From the NCBI GenBank assembly GCA_030710605.1, contig CP092882.1, positions 20,780,446 to 20,844,445 of the forward strand: a stretch of DNA of 64,000 nt, given 5' to 3'. The translations under genes and the position numbers were made by a program. Source of the stretch: Cordylochernes scorpioides. Lineage: Eukaryota > Arthropoda > Arachnida > Pseudoscorpiones > Chernetidae. Shown here in pieces: positions 42,853 through 52,701 of this stretch (its first letter is position 1; each line of letters starts with the position of its first letter). The notes under the pieces were generated by a model that saw nothing but the letters and a program-made list of their open reading frames with translations, did not search any database and was not told the DNA's origin.

Positions 42853-43612
42853 AACACCTTATCACTAAGTTGGCAAAAAAAGGGGACATACTTTTTGGAT
42901 ATTGCAGTGGAGAAGAAGTTATCACAAATTGAAGAATAGATATGAAAGCTGGCATTTTGCATAGTAAATTAACATGGAAATTTACAAAGAGAAGCAGAAC
43001 CTTTCAAGATTTTGATGGAATAGAATTTTTTATAGATTGAGGAAAAAAAAGTCCAAGAGTGGTTTAAGATTTAAAAAAATTGTTTTTGAGGCCAAAAAGA
43101 TAGTTTCGTCATGCAGCATATCTCTGATATGGAGGCCAGCCATCATGGAATATCATTTCAGCTTCGAGCAAGACAACAACTATTCATGATGTGATACTTG
43201 GGGCTGATACCCCTATAACAGGTTTGTAATCAAGGGTATTGAGGGTTCTGGCATTTTCTTCCCCTAGATAAACAGTAGGGAGCCCTAACTAAGAAGCTAT
43301 CTGCTCGAGCATCTGGCTTTCAGCAACCAAAATCCACAGCATGTCATAGTACAGTAGACATAGTACTTCTTGTTACTCTCTTCCCCAATCCATTACTAAT
43401 AGATGTCCAATTCATTTGTCTTTTAGGCAACAAGTAGCACAAACCCACACAATCTCTTTTATAAGGCTCACACAATTTGTATTATAGAAGAAGTAGGGTT
43501 CAACTTGCCTTGGAAGAAGAATGATGGGTATAAGATCATGAGACCAATTGAGTAAACGTGGTTCCAGATTTGCTAGCAATCATTATCAAGGAGATTGAGG
43601 GTTTTGGCAATA
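42853..43612. other. No recognisable gene
   Basis: Intronic sequence; nothing named. Confidence 0.5.
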
Positions 43613-43622
43613 ACGAAAGGGT

Positions 43623-43923
43623 TTTTTTTTTTTTTGCTTATCCCTAGTACACGTGGTACAGGCCATGATAATCATGGTGGGTAGTTAGCGACTGCTTTTT
43701 ACTGTAAGCGCACCACATGTCTATACATGTGAAAGCAGTTTGACTATGCACTTACAAATGTGCCAGAGCCCCGTTTGGTTACTTGCACTCGCTGGTGGGG
43801 TTGGACTTTTGCAAGAATCGGGGGGCCATTGGAGCATTTTTTTTTTTTTTAAACAGAAAAAAGTGTCCAATGCAGGGATCGAACCCGGGTCGTAAACCAA
43901 ACAGTTTAACCAGCCTTCCACCG
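43623..43923 (-). mobile_element. tRNA-derived SINE, complete unit with 10-bp target duplication
   Basis: ACGAAAGGGT flanks it exactly (43613-43622 and 43924-43933). Minus strand: CGGTGGAAGGCTGGTTAAAC at the 5' end, B box GGGTTCGATCCC, an A-run, a body (TTGCAAAAGTCCAACCCCAC) and a 3' A-run. It defines the unit length of this family, about 300 bp. Confidence 0.85.
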
Positions 43924-43933
43924 ACGAAAGGGT

Positions 43934-44553
43934 AAAAGATAACACCACAACTTTTTTTTTTAATTGAAAGGAATTATAGAAGCTTTTACAGGGGCAAACC
44001 ATTCATCAGCTTTATGTATATAAATGCACCAAAAGTGGCATGTTTCTCTTTTAAATACATTGAAATAAAGAAAGAATGCAATTTGTGTTTTCACCAAGTA
44101 TATAACAGTTGGTAATAAGGAATGAGCCACAAGTTTTGGCAAATTCAGCAAAAAGCCAACCAGGTGCCACTTTTGGTGAATGAACATCATCCTCCTGCAT
44201 TCACCTTGATGTCAAATTAATAAAAAACTTATAAGTATAGATGCTAATGAAAATCTGTCTATAAGGCTTGGTAAAGAAGTGAAAGAAAGAAAGAGAACCA
44301 TCTGTGTGTGTGACACACTTCAGGGTAAATGACTCGTAGGAATTGTAAACGGCTAAAAATGTGGTGTTAAAAAATTGAACCAGGCATGTACAGAATGTTC
44401 TGGAATTGGAAGCAACTTGTCCATATCAGAGTGAGATGACATTCCTGGATAGCTGAACTTGGTATCAAGGTGTGAGATGATGTGAGAGCACATTAGTTTT
44501 GTGCTAAATGATTTGTTGAACAAGTTATCAGCGAGCCAGAGGGCAATACTTAC
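43934..44553. other. Intron sequence next to the 5' exon
   Basis: Between the SINE and the donor site of the exon at 44554. No feature I can name. Confidence 0.5.
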
Positions 44554-45288
44554 TGAGTATGATGATGAGTGTCCATTGTAGGAGGGACTTGACCGGAATG
44601 GCAGGCTGAATTTACTGTGGCTGGCAGCCAGGGAGAGCAGAGTCCTGGCTGCATCCTGTACATCCTCTGAGGCATCTTGGATGAAATCTTCCACTGGCTC
44701 CTTCTTGATTACCACCTCTGGGACGACACTCTTCTCCTCTGTGGAGGACTGCTGCTGTGGAGAATGCGGAGGAGAAGCCGCCTCAGAGTCATTCTGGATA
44801 ATGACTTCGACACAGACTGTGTCAACATTCTCAGCGGGGCTAGGTGGGCTTTCAGACTCTTGCTGCTGTGGCGGGGGAGATGATGTGCCCACTGCTACTT
44901 CCTTTGTTTCTGTTACCGTTTTCTCCTCCATTTCTGTCCCTTCTTTCTTGTCTGTCACCTCCTCCTCTTTTTTATCAAGGCTGAGAGCAGTGGTGTCATT
45001 GCCTGTGAGTTGGGGGGAGGTGGCAGGCAAGCTAGTGCCGCCGCACGTTTCTAACATAAGCACCTTGTCCGCTGCTGGCTTGGTGTCCAGGTTGGCTACT
45101 GTTGTCCCCTTAGCAGAGGTGCCCTGCAGGCATATGAAGCGGGTGGAAGTGGTGGTGACAAACCTGATCCTCTTGGTGCTGATGCCGCGTGGAATAATAA
45201 TCTGAGGTCTGCGACCAACACAGAGACTGTAGGAGGGGTTGCTGGGGCAGGAGGGGGCCATAAAATCAGAGCGCAGCATACAATAGGC
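44554..45288 (-). CDS. IRF-like gene, most 5' exon seen (acidic, S/P/Q-rich)
   Basis: 735 bp, 245 codons, phase 0 at both ends; acceptor GTGTAGCAG and donor TCA|GTAAGT (44548-44553). First ATG is in frame at 45277-45279, but the acceptor implies at least one exon further upstream. Features in order: GRRPQIIIPRGISTKRIRFV, an E/K-rich stretch, PPPQQQ and PHSPQQQ, then VVIKKEPVEDF (IKKE fits a SUMO site) and DAARTLLSLAA. The style suits a transcription-factor activation or regulatory region. Assignment to the same gene as exons 2-5 rests on strand, matching phase and composition, across a 24.3-kb intron, so it needs transcript support. Confidence 0.6.
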
Positions 45289-45394
45289 CTGCTACACCCA
45301 ACACGCAACGTTAACATTCTCTCTGCTAACTGTCAGCACCCCATTGTGCCGTTGCTTTATACACTAGAACCTCTCTCTAAGACACTTTGTTGCA

Positions 45395-45560
45395 ACCAAA
45401 CCAACCAGCTACCAAACCTGTGAATGAATCAACCAGTTACATACACCAAACTTGCAACTGAACCAACGAATACACCAAATATATGAATGAACCAACCAGT
45501 TACATACAAAACAAACTTGCAAATGAACCAATGAGTCAACGGTTACATACACCAAACTTA
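45395..45560. repeat. Degenerate tandem repeat
   Basis: Two to three imperfect units of about 60 bp with AACCAACCAGTTACATACA and CCAAACTTGCAA. Confidence 0.6.
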
Positions 45561-46073
45561 CAACCGAATTGCTGGAACACCAAATTAGCTCTACAATAAA
45601 TTTAAAAGCAAAGCCTCTTTTTGTAATAAATAAAGGAAAATATTATTATTATACAACAATGATAGCACAGCAATAGCTTTTTAAATAGGCACACCTGTGA
45701 GGGATAATAATCTATACAAAATACATTTGTACAATTCAAAAATAGTACTTTGGTAGCCAACCTTGGTTTCAGGGATTGGATTAAATATTTATTGAATATG
45801 GCGGCATTTTCTGATGAAACAATAGGCCAGCGACACTTAGCAACGGACCCAGAGGCTTCCCACCATGTTTGACCTCAACAACAGCCTGCAACACAGAAAG
45901 TAAAGGAACTGCATAGACAGCAGCTAGAGGGCTCTAGAAAGAAGTAGAGGAATAAAATAGACATCACTATAAAAACACAAGAGTGATTTTGGTTAGTGCT
46001 TTAGTTTGTGATATTAATTTAAGGTTTGGTGTTTTATGATTACTAGGCTGGGTTTGTTTGTTGGTACAGTAGA
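45561..46073. other. No recognisable gene; possible upstream part of the IRF-like gene
   Basis: Minus strand has a plausible acceptor (CTGTGTTGCAG near 45890) and GCCGCCATATTC near 45800, but no exon with a donor that I could defend. Confidence 0.3.
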
Positions 46074-46216
46074 ATATAGCAGAGAACACTCTTACTAGAG
46101 GATACATCATCTCTACCAAGGACAGTATTCTATTGCCAATATTATTCTTTTTACTAATCAGCTCAGTGAGGGGATACCTCTCTCTAAAGGACACTTTGGC
46201 TCTGCATCCAGTACAA
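46074..46216. mobile_element. Pogo-type MITE
   Basis: CAGTAGAATATAGCAGAGAA at left, ACAAGTTCTACTGTG at right; inner CTAAAGGACACTTTGGCTCT shared with other copies. Confidence 0.65.
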
Positions 46217-46254
46217 GTTCTACTGTGATGATTCGGTGCAATTTGTAGATTACT

Positions 46255-46375
46255 GGTAAAAGTAACAAGAACCAAATCTAGGTTTAGGTAACACTGCTGT
46301 TACAGAAACATCACGTACATAAATTATCTATTTGGATTTATTTACTTTTTATATTTGGGATTGGTTGTCAAGATG
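46255..46375. repeat. ACGT-type hammerhead-family foldback, degenerate
   Basis: AGTAACAAGAACCAAATCTA at left and CTATTTGGATTTATTTAC at right, core GGTAACACTGCTGTTACAGA then AACATC. Confidence 0.6.
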
Positions 46376-46423
46376 AGTACTCCAACAATGAAGGGAATTT
46401 CGAACAATCTCTATTAAATACAG

Positions 46424-46520
46424 TCAGACTTCTTTAATCCAACACTCCAAGGGATTCTGAGTTTTTAGGTGTATCAGTCGGTGCTTTGAAATATACTGTT
46501 AGGATGTTAGGAAACATTCT
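46424..46520. repeat. Half of a Tigger-like terminus
   Basis: CAGTCAGACTTCTTTAATCC then CCAAGGGATTCTGAG, like the right end of 28893-30044. Confidence 0.5.
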
Positions 46521-46658
46521 TCTGGGTTATCTTGTTGTCAACACTAAAGGGGAAAAATAGGACAAAGGCATTCTCACGCCCTTCCGGCCTGTTACATGAT
46601 TTTTCAGGAGGCCCGAAAGACTAGCTTTTTTGGTTGTTGAGGTACAACTTGCATCATG

Positions 46659-46688
46659 CTGATGAAGGCCAACAGCCAGAAACATGTA
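46659..46688 (+). ncRNA. Hammerhead-like ribozyme motif, ACATGT type
   Basis: CTGATGA (perfect box I), stem II GGC/GCC with an AACA-type loop, GAAA, then a self-complementary ACATGT and A. Upstream ATCA can pair with TGAT downstream as stem I, though the pair next to the cleavage site is G-G. Stem III as a palindrome implies dimer formation. Confidence 0.5.
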
Positions 46689-46806
46689 GGTGATTAGCTT
46701 TTCTTGATTCACCAAGCTTTCTTGATTTGGTCAATTCTGGAATAATTAAAAACCAACTATTAGTTGATTATTTATTCTGACAGATGGCACAAGCCATAAG
46801 AAACTT

Positions 46807-47066
46807 TTTTTTTTTTGCTTATCCCTAGTACACGTGGTACAGGCCATGATAATCATGGTGGGTAGTTAGCGACTGCCTTTTACTGTAAGCGCACCACATG
46901 TCTACACATGTGAAAAGCAGTTCGACTTTGCACTTACAAATGCCAGAGCCCCGTTTGGTTACTTGCACTCGCTGGTGGGGTTGGACTTTTGCAAGAATCG
47001 GGGGGCCATTGGAGCATTTTTTTTTTTTTTTTTAAACAGAAAAAAGTGCCCAATGCGGGAATCGAA
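46807..47066 (-). mobile_element. tRNA-derived SINE inserted in an ACATGT-type repeat
   Basis: T-run, GCTTATCCCTAGTACACG, body, then truncated head ending CCCAATGCGGGAATCGAA. The head breaks off within the B box. Confidence 0.75.
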
Positions 47067-47396
47067 TTAGTTGCACAACCAGGAGAGATGCCTTTTTATT
47101 AACTTGAGGGGAAATTGAGAGAAAGTCTGTGGTGGCCAGTAAATAGGTTGATTGGGATAAATGATTGAGTTGGAATTGAATTAAAGATGGTAATTTGAAA
47201 GAAAAATTGCTGATATATATTTTTTAATTGGTTGAAGTAAATGTTGAACTATAGTTGAATTAAAGAGGTTATACTGTATTCCTTAATGTGTGTGTGTGTA
47301 TATGGCATCCAAGTTGTGTGTTTGGCCTTAACTATTCTCATTAAAGGAAATTGATTTTAAAATAAAAAGCATAAAGAGATGGTTGCAAAATGACAC

Positions 47397-47577
47397 TTGA
47401 AGTTACACCGCATGAGTTTCTTTTCAATGAAAAATCAAAATTTTATTTCAAGGTGAAATATTGACTATTTCTAACCTTTTTGGATGAGGTAGGAAAGGGT
47501 GAATTATGAAGAGTAATGATGAACGGAAAAATAAAAGTGTCCAGGGATGGGAAACTCATGCGATGTAACTTCAAGTG
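47397..47577. repeat. Foldback containing a truncated tRNA-like end
   Basis: Arms ACTTGAAGTTACACCGCATG and complement CATGCGATGTAACTTCAAGT. Inside, AATAAAAGTGTCCAGGGATG is the start of the tRNA-like segment of 48231-48304, cut at GGG by the right arm. Confidence 0.7.
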
Positions 47578-48080
47578 TCGTTTTGCAATCACAGGCCGCA
47601 GGGTATTATAAAGAGATGGTTGTAAAGAATCTGCTGGCATATAAAATTTGGAGCGTTCGCAATAAGCAACAACTTTCATAGGTAGCGCTGTACGTTGCTG
47701 GCGCCATACCTTTGAGACATTGTACACGAGTTAATGTCACGGTTTCGCTGAAATAATTTGATTTTTATAACACATATTTTGGTAGAGTGGTAGATTTTTT
47801 TGCTGAATTTAGCCAACTGTAAACAAAGAGCGCTATCGTGTATAATTTTCACACCACATTTTTAACTTTCCAGTACAAAATTGAATAAAAAGTTTTAAAA
47901 TACCATTTTTTAAATAAAATATTAAACTACTTATTCTAAACTAACCTAATTTAACCAATCAAAACTAACCTATCTGAGAGAGAGAAATTAACCTATTATT
48001 TAACCAAATGAAACTACCTAATTTAACCTATCTGAGAAATTAACCTAATTTACAATATAATATAACGCAGCTTATGATTG

Positions 48081-48535
48081 TAAAACGAAAATTGCAATTA
48101 TACCGCGAATGTTTCCTTTAAACAAAAATAGAAATTTATTTTAAAGAGAAATAGCGATTATTTCTAACTTTGAGGATGAAGTATGATAGGATGAATTGTG
48201 AAGAGTAATGACAAACAGAAAAATAAAAGTGTCCAGGGATGGGAATTGAACCCACAGTGTTCCGCTTACCGGGCAGATGCCATGTCCACTAGGCTACCCT
48301 GGACATATTTTTCCGTTCGTAAATATTATATAAAGTAATTTAAAATACAATATAACACTGTGGGTTCAATTCCCATCCCTGGACACTTTTATTTTTCCGT
48401 TTATCATTACTCTTCACAATTCATCCTATCATACTTCATCCTTAAAGTTAGAAATAATCGCTATTTCTCTTTAAAATAAATTTCTATTTTTGTTTAAAGG
48501 AAACATTCGCGGTATAATTGCAATTTTCGTTTTAT
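48081..48535. repeat. Palindrome carrying a tRNA-derived sequence
   Basis: Arms of about 180 bp (48081-48260 and 48353-48535). The left arm runs into a full tRNA-like sequence on the minus strand; the right arm repeats only its 3' half (48354-48384) on the + strand. The loop is therefore the tRNA 5' half plus an AT-rich spacer. Outer parts match 8370-8463. Confidence 0.85.
48231..48304 (-). tRNA. tRNA-derived sequence, intact acceptor, anticodon loop reads GGT
   Basis: Minus strand: TCCAGGG...CCCTGGA acceptor (7 bp), TA at 8-9, weak D arm, anticodon stem TCTGC/GCGGA with CCGGTAA, T arm GTGGG/CCCAT with TTCAATT. Cloverleaf possible, but C33, a short D stem and its location in a palindrome argue for a repeat. 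Confidence 0.55.
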
Positions 48536-49342
48536 AACCTAATTTAACCTATCAGAACCTTATTCAATGATGAAACTAATATATTTTAACTATTTGAGTA
48601 TAACCTAACGTCACATTTTATAATAAGTGTATGGCGAATATTTTTACAAAGTTTATTAATCCCCCCCATCTTATGCAATAAATATATGATGTCACTAAAA
48701 TATTGTAATCTAAAAAAAAAAGTCGGTGAATGAGACGGTAACACGCTCAATTCCCGACAGTCATGAACCGGGATTGAATCCTGCGTTAAAATTTTGTTTA
48801 ATATGTAAATAATCTTCACATATTATTCACTCTCTCTGTTTCAATTATCATGAACTAGGTTGCTCTTGCTGAGCGGTACCTATTAATGTGATTTTGAACC
48901 AGGTATTGTAATCTAAAATATACAGAGTTTTATAAGGAGAAATTGAAAAAAATATATAATAATCAGTGCCAAAGTGAAATTGCCTTTTTCTAAATATAGA
49001 GATGGAAATTTTTTGCCAGGAAGATATTGATCTATAAAAATAAAGGGCGCCTCTCCCATTAAAATAAACATCAAAACTAGACGCCAAAACGGCCTCAGGT
49101 CGGTGACAAAGCCACAACACCAGCTTTTGGCAAATATATATAATTTACTAGATAGTGTGAACAAGAAAGTCCATTTTTTACAATGGTATTATTAATATTA
49201 CAAGTATTTTAATTTTGTAACTGAAAGTTCAAATGGCAGTGTGAAAATTATATATGAAGACCGTTTATACCTTTGTCCCAATATATTATTTAGATATGAA
49301 AACACTTTCAACTGTAAATATATAAAAATTATTAATAAATAC
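48536..49342. other. No gene; one weak tRNA-like stretch and a dispersed repeat
   Basis: GGGATTGAATCC near 48770 resembles a B box. 48995-49090 (AGATGGAAATTTTTTGCCAG, CCTCTCCCATTAAAATAAAC) is a diverged copy of 12125-12210. Confidence 0.4.
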
Positions 49343-49503
49343 AGTAGAACCTCCTCCCTTTAGCAGACACCTCTCCACAAAGGATAGTTTTCATTTACAA
49401 AATTACCATTTTTCACAATTTAGCAACTCTCTGGTAAGAAGACACCTCTCCCTAAAGAACACTTTGGCTCTGCAGGTATCCACTACAGGAAGGTTCTACT
49501 GTA
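49343..49503. mobile_element. Pogo-type MITE, best copy
   Basis: CAGTAGAACCTCCTCCCTTT at left, GGAAGGTTCTACTG at right, TA on both sides. Inner ACACCTCTCCCTAAAGAACA block. About 160 bp, no coding capacity. Confidence 0.8.
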
Positions 49504-49570
49504 TTTCACAAATGTCAATTCTGAGTAAAGATACCAGGGATAAGTATTTTTTCAAAAACCTTTTTATTCT

Positions 49571-49602
49571 CTAGCTTTCGGGGCACGAACGTCCTTCTAC
49601 AA
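49571..49602 (-). ncRNA. Hammerhead-like motif, AGCT type
   Basis: Minus strand: TTGTAGA, hairpin GGACG..TGCCCC, GAAA, AGCT, A. Same variant as the Penelope arms. Confidence 0.4.
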
Positions 49603-49654
49603 GGGAAAACACAGAAAGGAAATAAGACCTAATCCAAATAATTTATTAGTGTGT

Positions 49655-49688
49655 GACGTTTCGGCAACAACATTGTTACCATCATCAG
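49655..49688 (-). ncRNA. Hammerhead-like ribozyme, left arm
   Basis: Minus strand: CTGATGA, TGGTAACAATGTTGTTGCC (stem II GGYAACA-type), GAAA, ACGT overlapping the last A, then C, so the cleavage triplet is GTC. All core positions match the consensus. Confidence 0.7.
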
Positions 49689-49711
49689 ACAAAAGAATAA
49701 AATCATTTTGT

Positions 49712-49745
49712 CTGATGATGGTGACAATGTTGTTGCCGAAACGTC
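49712..49745 (+). ncRNA. Hammerhead-like ribozyme, right arm
   Basis: CTGATGA (49712-49718), stem II, GAAA (49738-49741), then CGTC. Next to it ACA can pair with the TGT just before CTGATGA to make stem I. Stem III is only A-C/G-T, self-complementary, so activity as a dimer or in the folded palindrome is expected rather than as a monomer. Confidence 0.7.
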
Positions 49746-49832
49746 ACACACTAATAAATTATTTGGATTAGGTCTTATTTCCTTTATTATAATCTATAAT
49801 CTCCAAATTGTGCTTTATCAAGAGAAAACACA

Positions 49833-52446
49833 GTATAATGATTTTCCAATAGAACACAAGTTGAAATATAATCAGATACTAGTTTACATAATTTTATAAA
49901 AATTCTGCAGCTATAAATTATATTTAAATATTTATAAAAGGGACAACTTATATCGCTTTTAGTATAACTTGTCTACAACGCCTCGAAGGTACGGCAATGT
50001 ACAGCGCTGCCTAAAAAAAATTGTTGTTTACTGTAAACGCTCGATAAAAAAAAATTATTTATAACCAGAAGATTCATTAATTTGAAAAGTTGGATTTTGT
50101 GATTTCTCACAGTATTCTCTGAATAAGGGGAAAAAGTATTGTACTTGAATGGCTTAAATTTAGGATTATATTGTCACAATACTTCTAACTTGATACAAAA
50201 TTTTACTGTAAAAAATATATAAAATTGTCAGAAAGAATAAACAATGGAAATAATTTACTTTTCTGTTTGTTCTGAAGTGTTTTCAATCTGATAATTTTAG
50301 CCCTAAAAAAAATTACATTTAAAATTTTGTAAAATAATTGAAAAATATATATATATTTAGCTTTATTTTTATAAGAACTTTTGACAATATAATAAATGAA
50401 AATATAGTAATATTTTTTAAAGTTTATTAATGTTAAAAAATAAAATTTTATAACTCTTCATAAATATATTTCTTAAAATAAATATATTCTTTAATAAGTT
50501 GAATATGAGTTGTTAAATGTAATTATTGAAATGTTGGTAATACAGTGTTGAAATTACAGTTAAAATTAATGCATATATAATAAATATTTCTTTCATTAAA
50601 TTGAAACAAAAAGTGTAAAATGAAACAAAAAACTATGAAACAAAACCAATAGCCATGAGTTCCTTTTAATAATTATATTAAGACATAAAAATTATACAAT
50701 TTATTTGTAATCATATTTAAATATAACGTGGAAAAGTTTTATTATATTTTAAGCATCATACCTCAATATTTGACCTTAAAAATGCATCTTTATAAATAAC
50801 GATTTTTTTCTAGATTAAATTTAATAAGAATTATACTTAAAATAAATTATGATTACATGTAAGAAAATTATAATCGAACATTATTTGTTAGGTTTTCAAA
50901 ATAAATTACTAATATATTGGTATCGGATGCTTTGGCTACCTATTATGTAATTACGCATGCGTTTTAATACACCCATTTTGAACATTTAAAAGTAACTTTC
51001 ATTTTTTGATTGTGAGGTTAAAATAGTTTATATAATGTTATCATTCTCAAAACATCATACAATAAAGCACAATTGATATTTACCCATATTTTCTTATATT
51101 AGTTTGTATTTATTCCTCGTGGTATTGATTCACACTCAAGAGTTAAATAAAGGAAAATTGGTACAATATAAGTTTTACCTAATATTTAAAAACTAAAATC
51201 TTTAAAGTTATAATTTAAAAGTAAAAATATCTAATTTTTGTAAAAAAACGCAAGTAAAAAACAATACTACCGTTTTTATCGTAATTTTAAATGCTTTTTA
51301 TCGTTTCTAAAAATAAAAAATAAAATAAAATATAAGCACTCACACAGATTACAAAACCAAAACCTGCATTAGGCAAATAATTTAGGATATATATTAGTAA
51401 TAAAATTAAGGTTTTATCCCATAAAATACTACTATATTTTTGCATCTTCTTGAAATAATTTTATTCTTAAATTTATTTCAAAAATATGAAATTATTGAAA
51501 ATATGTGCTAAGGAATTTTGGCGGGATTTTTACATTGTGCTATAGTATATTTATATAACAACCTAAAAATATATTTCTGAATAATAATTTGTTCTCTTTA
51601 TGCTGGAACTTTAATTTTAAAATATAAATAAGGAATTTGAAATGTACATTTTTAAATATTTCCAAAAAATGTTCATGTATAATTTGATTTCCATGTGAGG
51701 TGTAGTAAAAGTGACATATAGTCCACTAAAATTTATTTCAATATATAAAAAAATGTTAAAGAGACACGAGATAAAGTTGAAATATATCATAAAGAAAGTA
51801 TAAAGATGAAAGAAAAGCAATTAGAACTTTGAAACAATTCACACAAAGAAAGAAGCTGCCAAAAGCTAATTTTATTTAATGATATATTCGAATTTATGAA
51901 ACCACACACATTTAATAATAAGTGATCATATAAAATACTTTAAATGTTATGGGACTTGTAAAAATCAAATGAGAGATAAAATAATACAATAAAATAACTT
52001 TGGCTAAATTAGACATTTTAAGTGTAAATATTATTTCTGTTTGATCTCAACATATGTTTTCACTTATATATGCATATTATTTAATTAAAGACAATTTTAC
52101 TTTTAATAAGCACACCTTGTGCAAATATGAAAGTCTTACGTTTTTTTGAAAAGTATAATTATTAAAGTTGTTAAGAGATATAATTGCCAACCACCCCACT
52201 CCCTCCCCTTTAAAATTTGCCTCACACTTAAATTAATAGTGTTTCTTAAGCGTATGAATATAAATTTAAATTAAAATATTAGAAATAAATTTTAATAAAG
52301 GTATTTTGTTAAATTTCTCCTGCAAGGGTGCTTTTGAAACAAAAATAGTACATTGTCGCTAAATATTTCTTCTTAGAGGTATTTATTGCAGAAAATAGAA
52401 ATTTTACAAACGAGACATTACACAGTAAACATTTACTTCAAATTTT
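49833..52446. other. AT-rich desert
   Basis: About 2.6 kb with no repeat family from elsewhere in the window and no convincing frame. Confidence 0.6.
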
Positions 52447-52701
52447 TTAGGAAAATTTGAGTAGAGAATACAAAAAGAGACATTTATAAGCACAAAAAGA
52501 CAAAACAGCCTGTGAGGAAAAAGGCAAAACAATAAAAGGGTCATCACCCCTTTTTATATCAGCGCGCGCTATTTTTGTGGAAAGGATGCCTTTTGACTCA
52601 AACTTCTTTGAGAATGTACCTAATGAAGTGGATTGGGCTGTTTTTAAAGGTGGAGTGTGGTGGGCTTTTACAATTGATAAGGATACTGTATGGGATTTCA
52701 T
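52447..52701 (-). CDS. Uncharacterised small ORF, downstream frame
   Basis: 84 codons: KSHTVSLSIVKAHHTPPLKT, FSKKFESKGILSTKIARADI, and a hydrophobic end. Starts at the ATGA overlap with 52698-52943. It may be an overlapping ORF or the same gene after a frameshift. Confidence 0.3.
   Translation of the reverse strand: MKSHTVSLSIVKAHHTPPLKTAQSTSLGTFSKKFESKGILSTKIARADIKRGDDPFIVLPFSSQAVLSFCAYKCLFLYSLLKFS

Larger units (their letters stand above)
46640..47100 (+). repeat. ACATGT-type hammerhead repeat, interrupted by a SINE
   Basis: Runs from the ribozyme-like core through AACCAACTATTAGTTGATTA and CACAAGCCATAAGAAAC, is cut by the SINE at 46807-47066, and resumes TTAGTTGCACAACCAGGAGA. Unbroken order is seen at 30047-30110. 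Confidence 0.75.
49615..49800. repeat. ACGT-type hammerhead foldback, best preserved copy
   Basis: Near-perfect palindrome: AATAAGACCTAATCCAAATA...TTTTGTCTGATG centred near 49699, with a TCTATAATCTCCAAATTGTG tail on the right. Flanked by CAAGGGAAAACACAG and CAAGAGAAAACACAG (one mismatch), a possible target duplication of about 15 bp. Both arms carry a full ribozyme-like core. Confidence 0.85.

Noticed and set aside
44677-45205. Long + strand frames
   Set aside because: Shadows of the minus-strand exon 44554-45288.
45780-45900. First exon and promoter of the IRF-like gene
   Set aside because: An acceptor-like site and a GCCGCCAT motif are present, but no donor or transcription start can be supported.
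48720-48790. Possible tRNA gene
   Set aside because: Only a B-box-like GGGATTGAATCC is clear; no foldable acceptor or anticodon stem.
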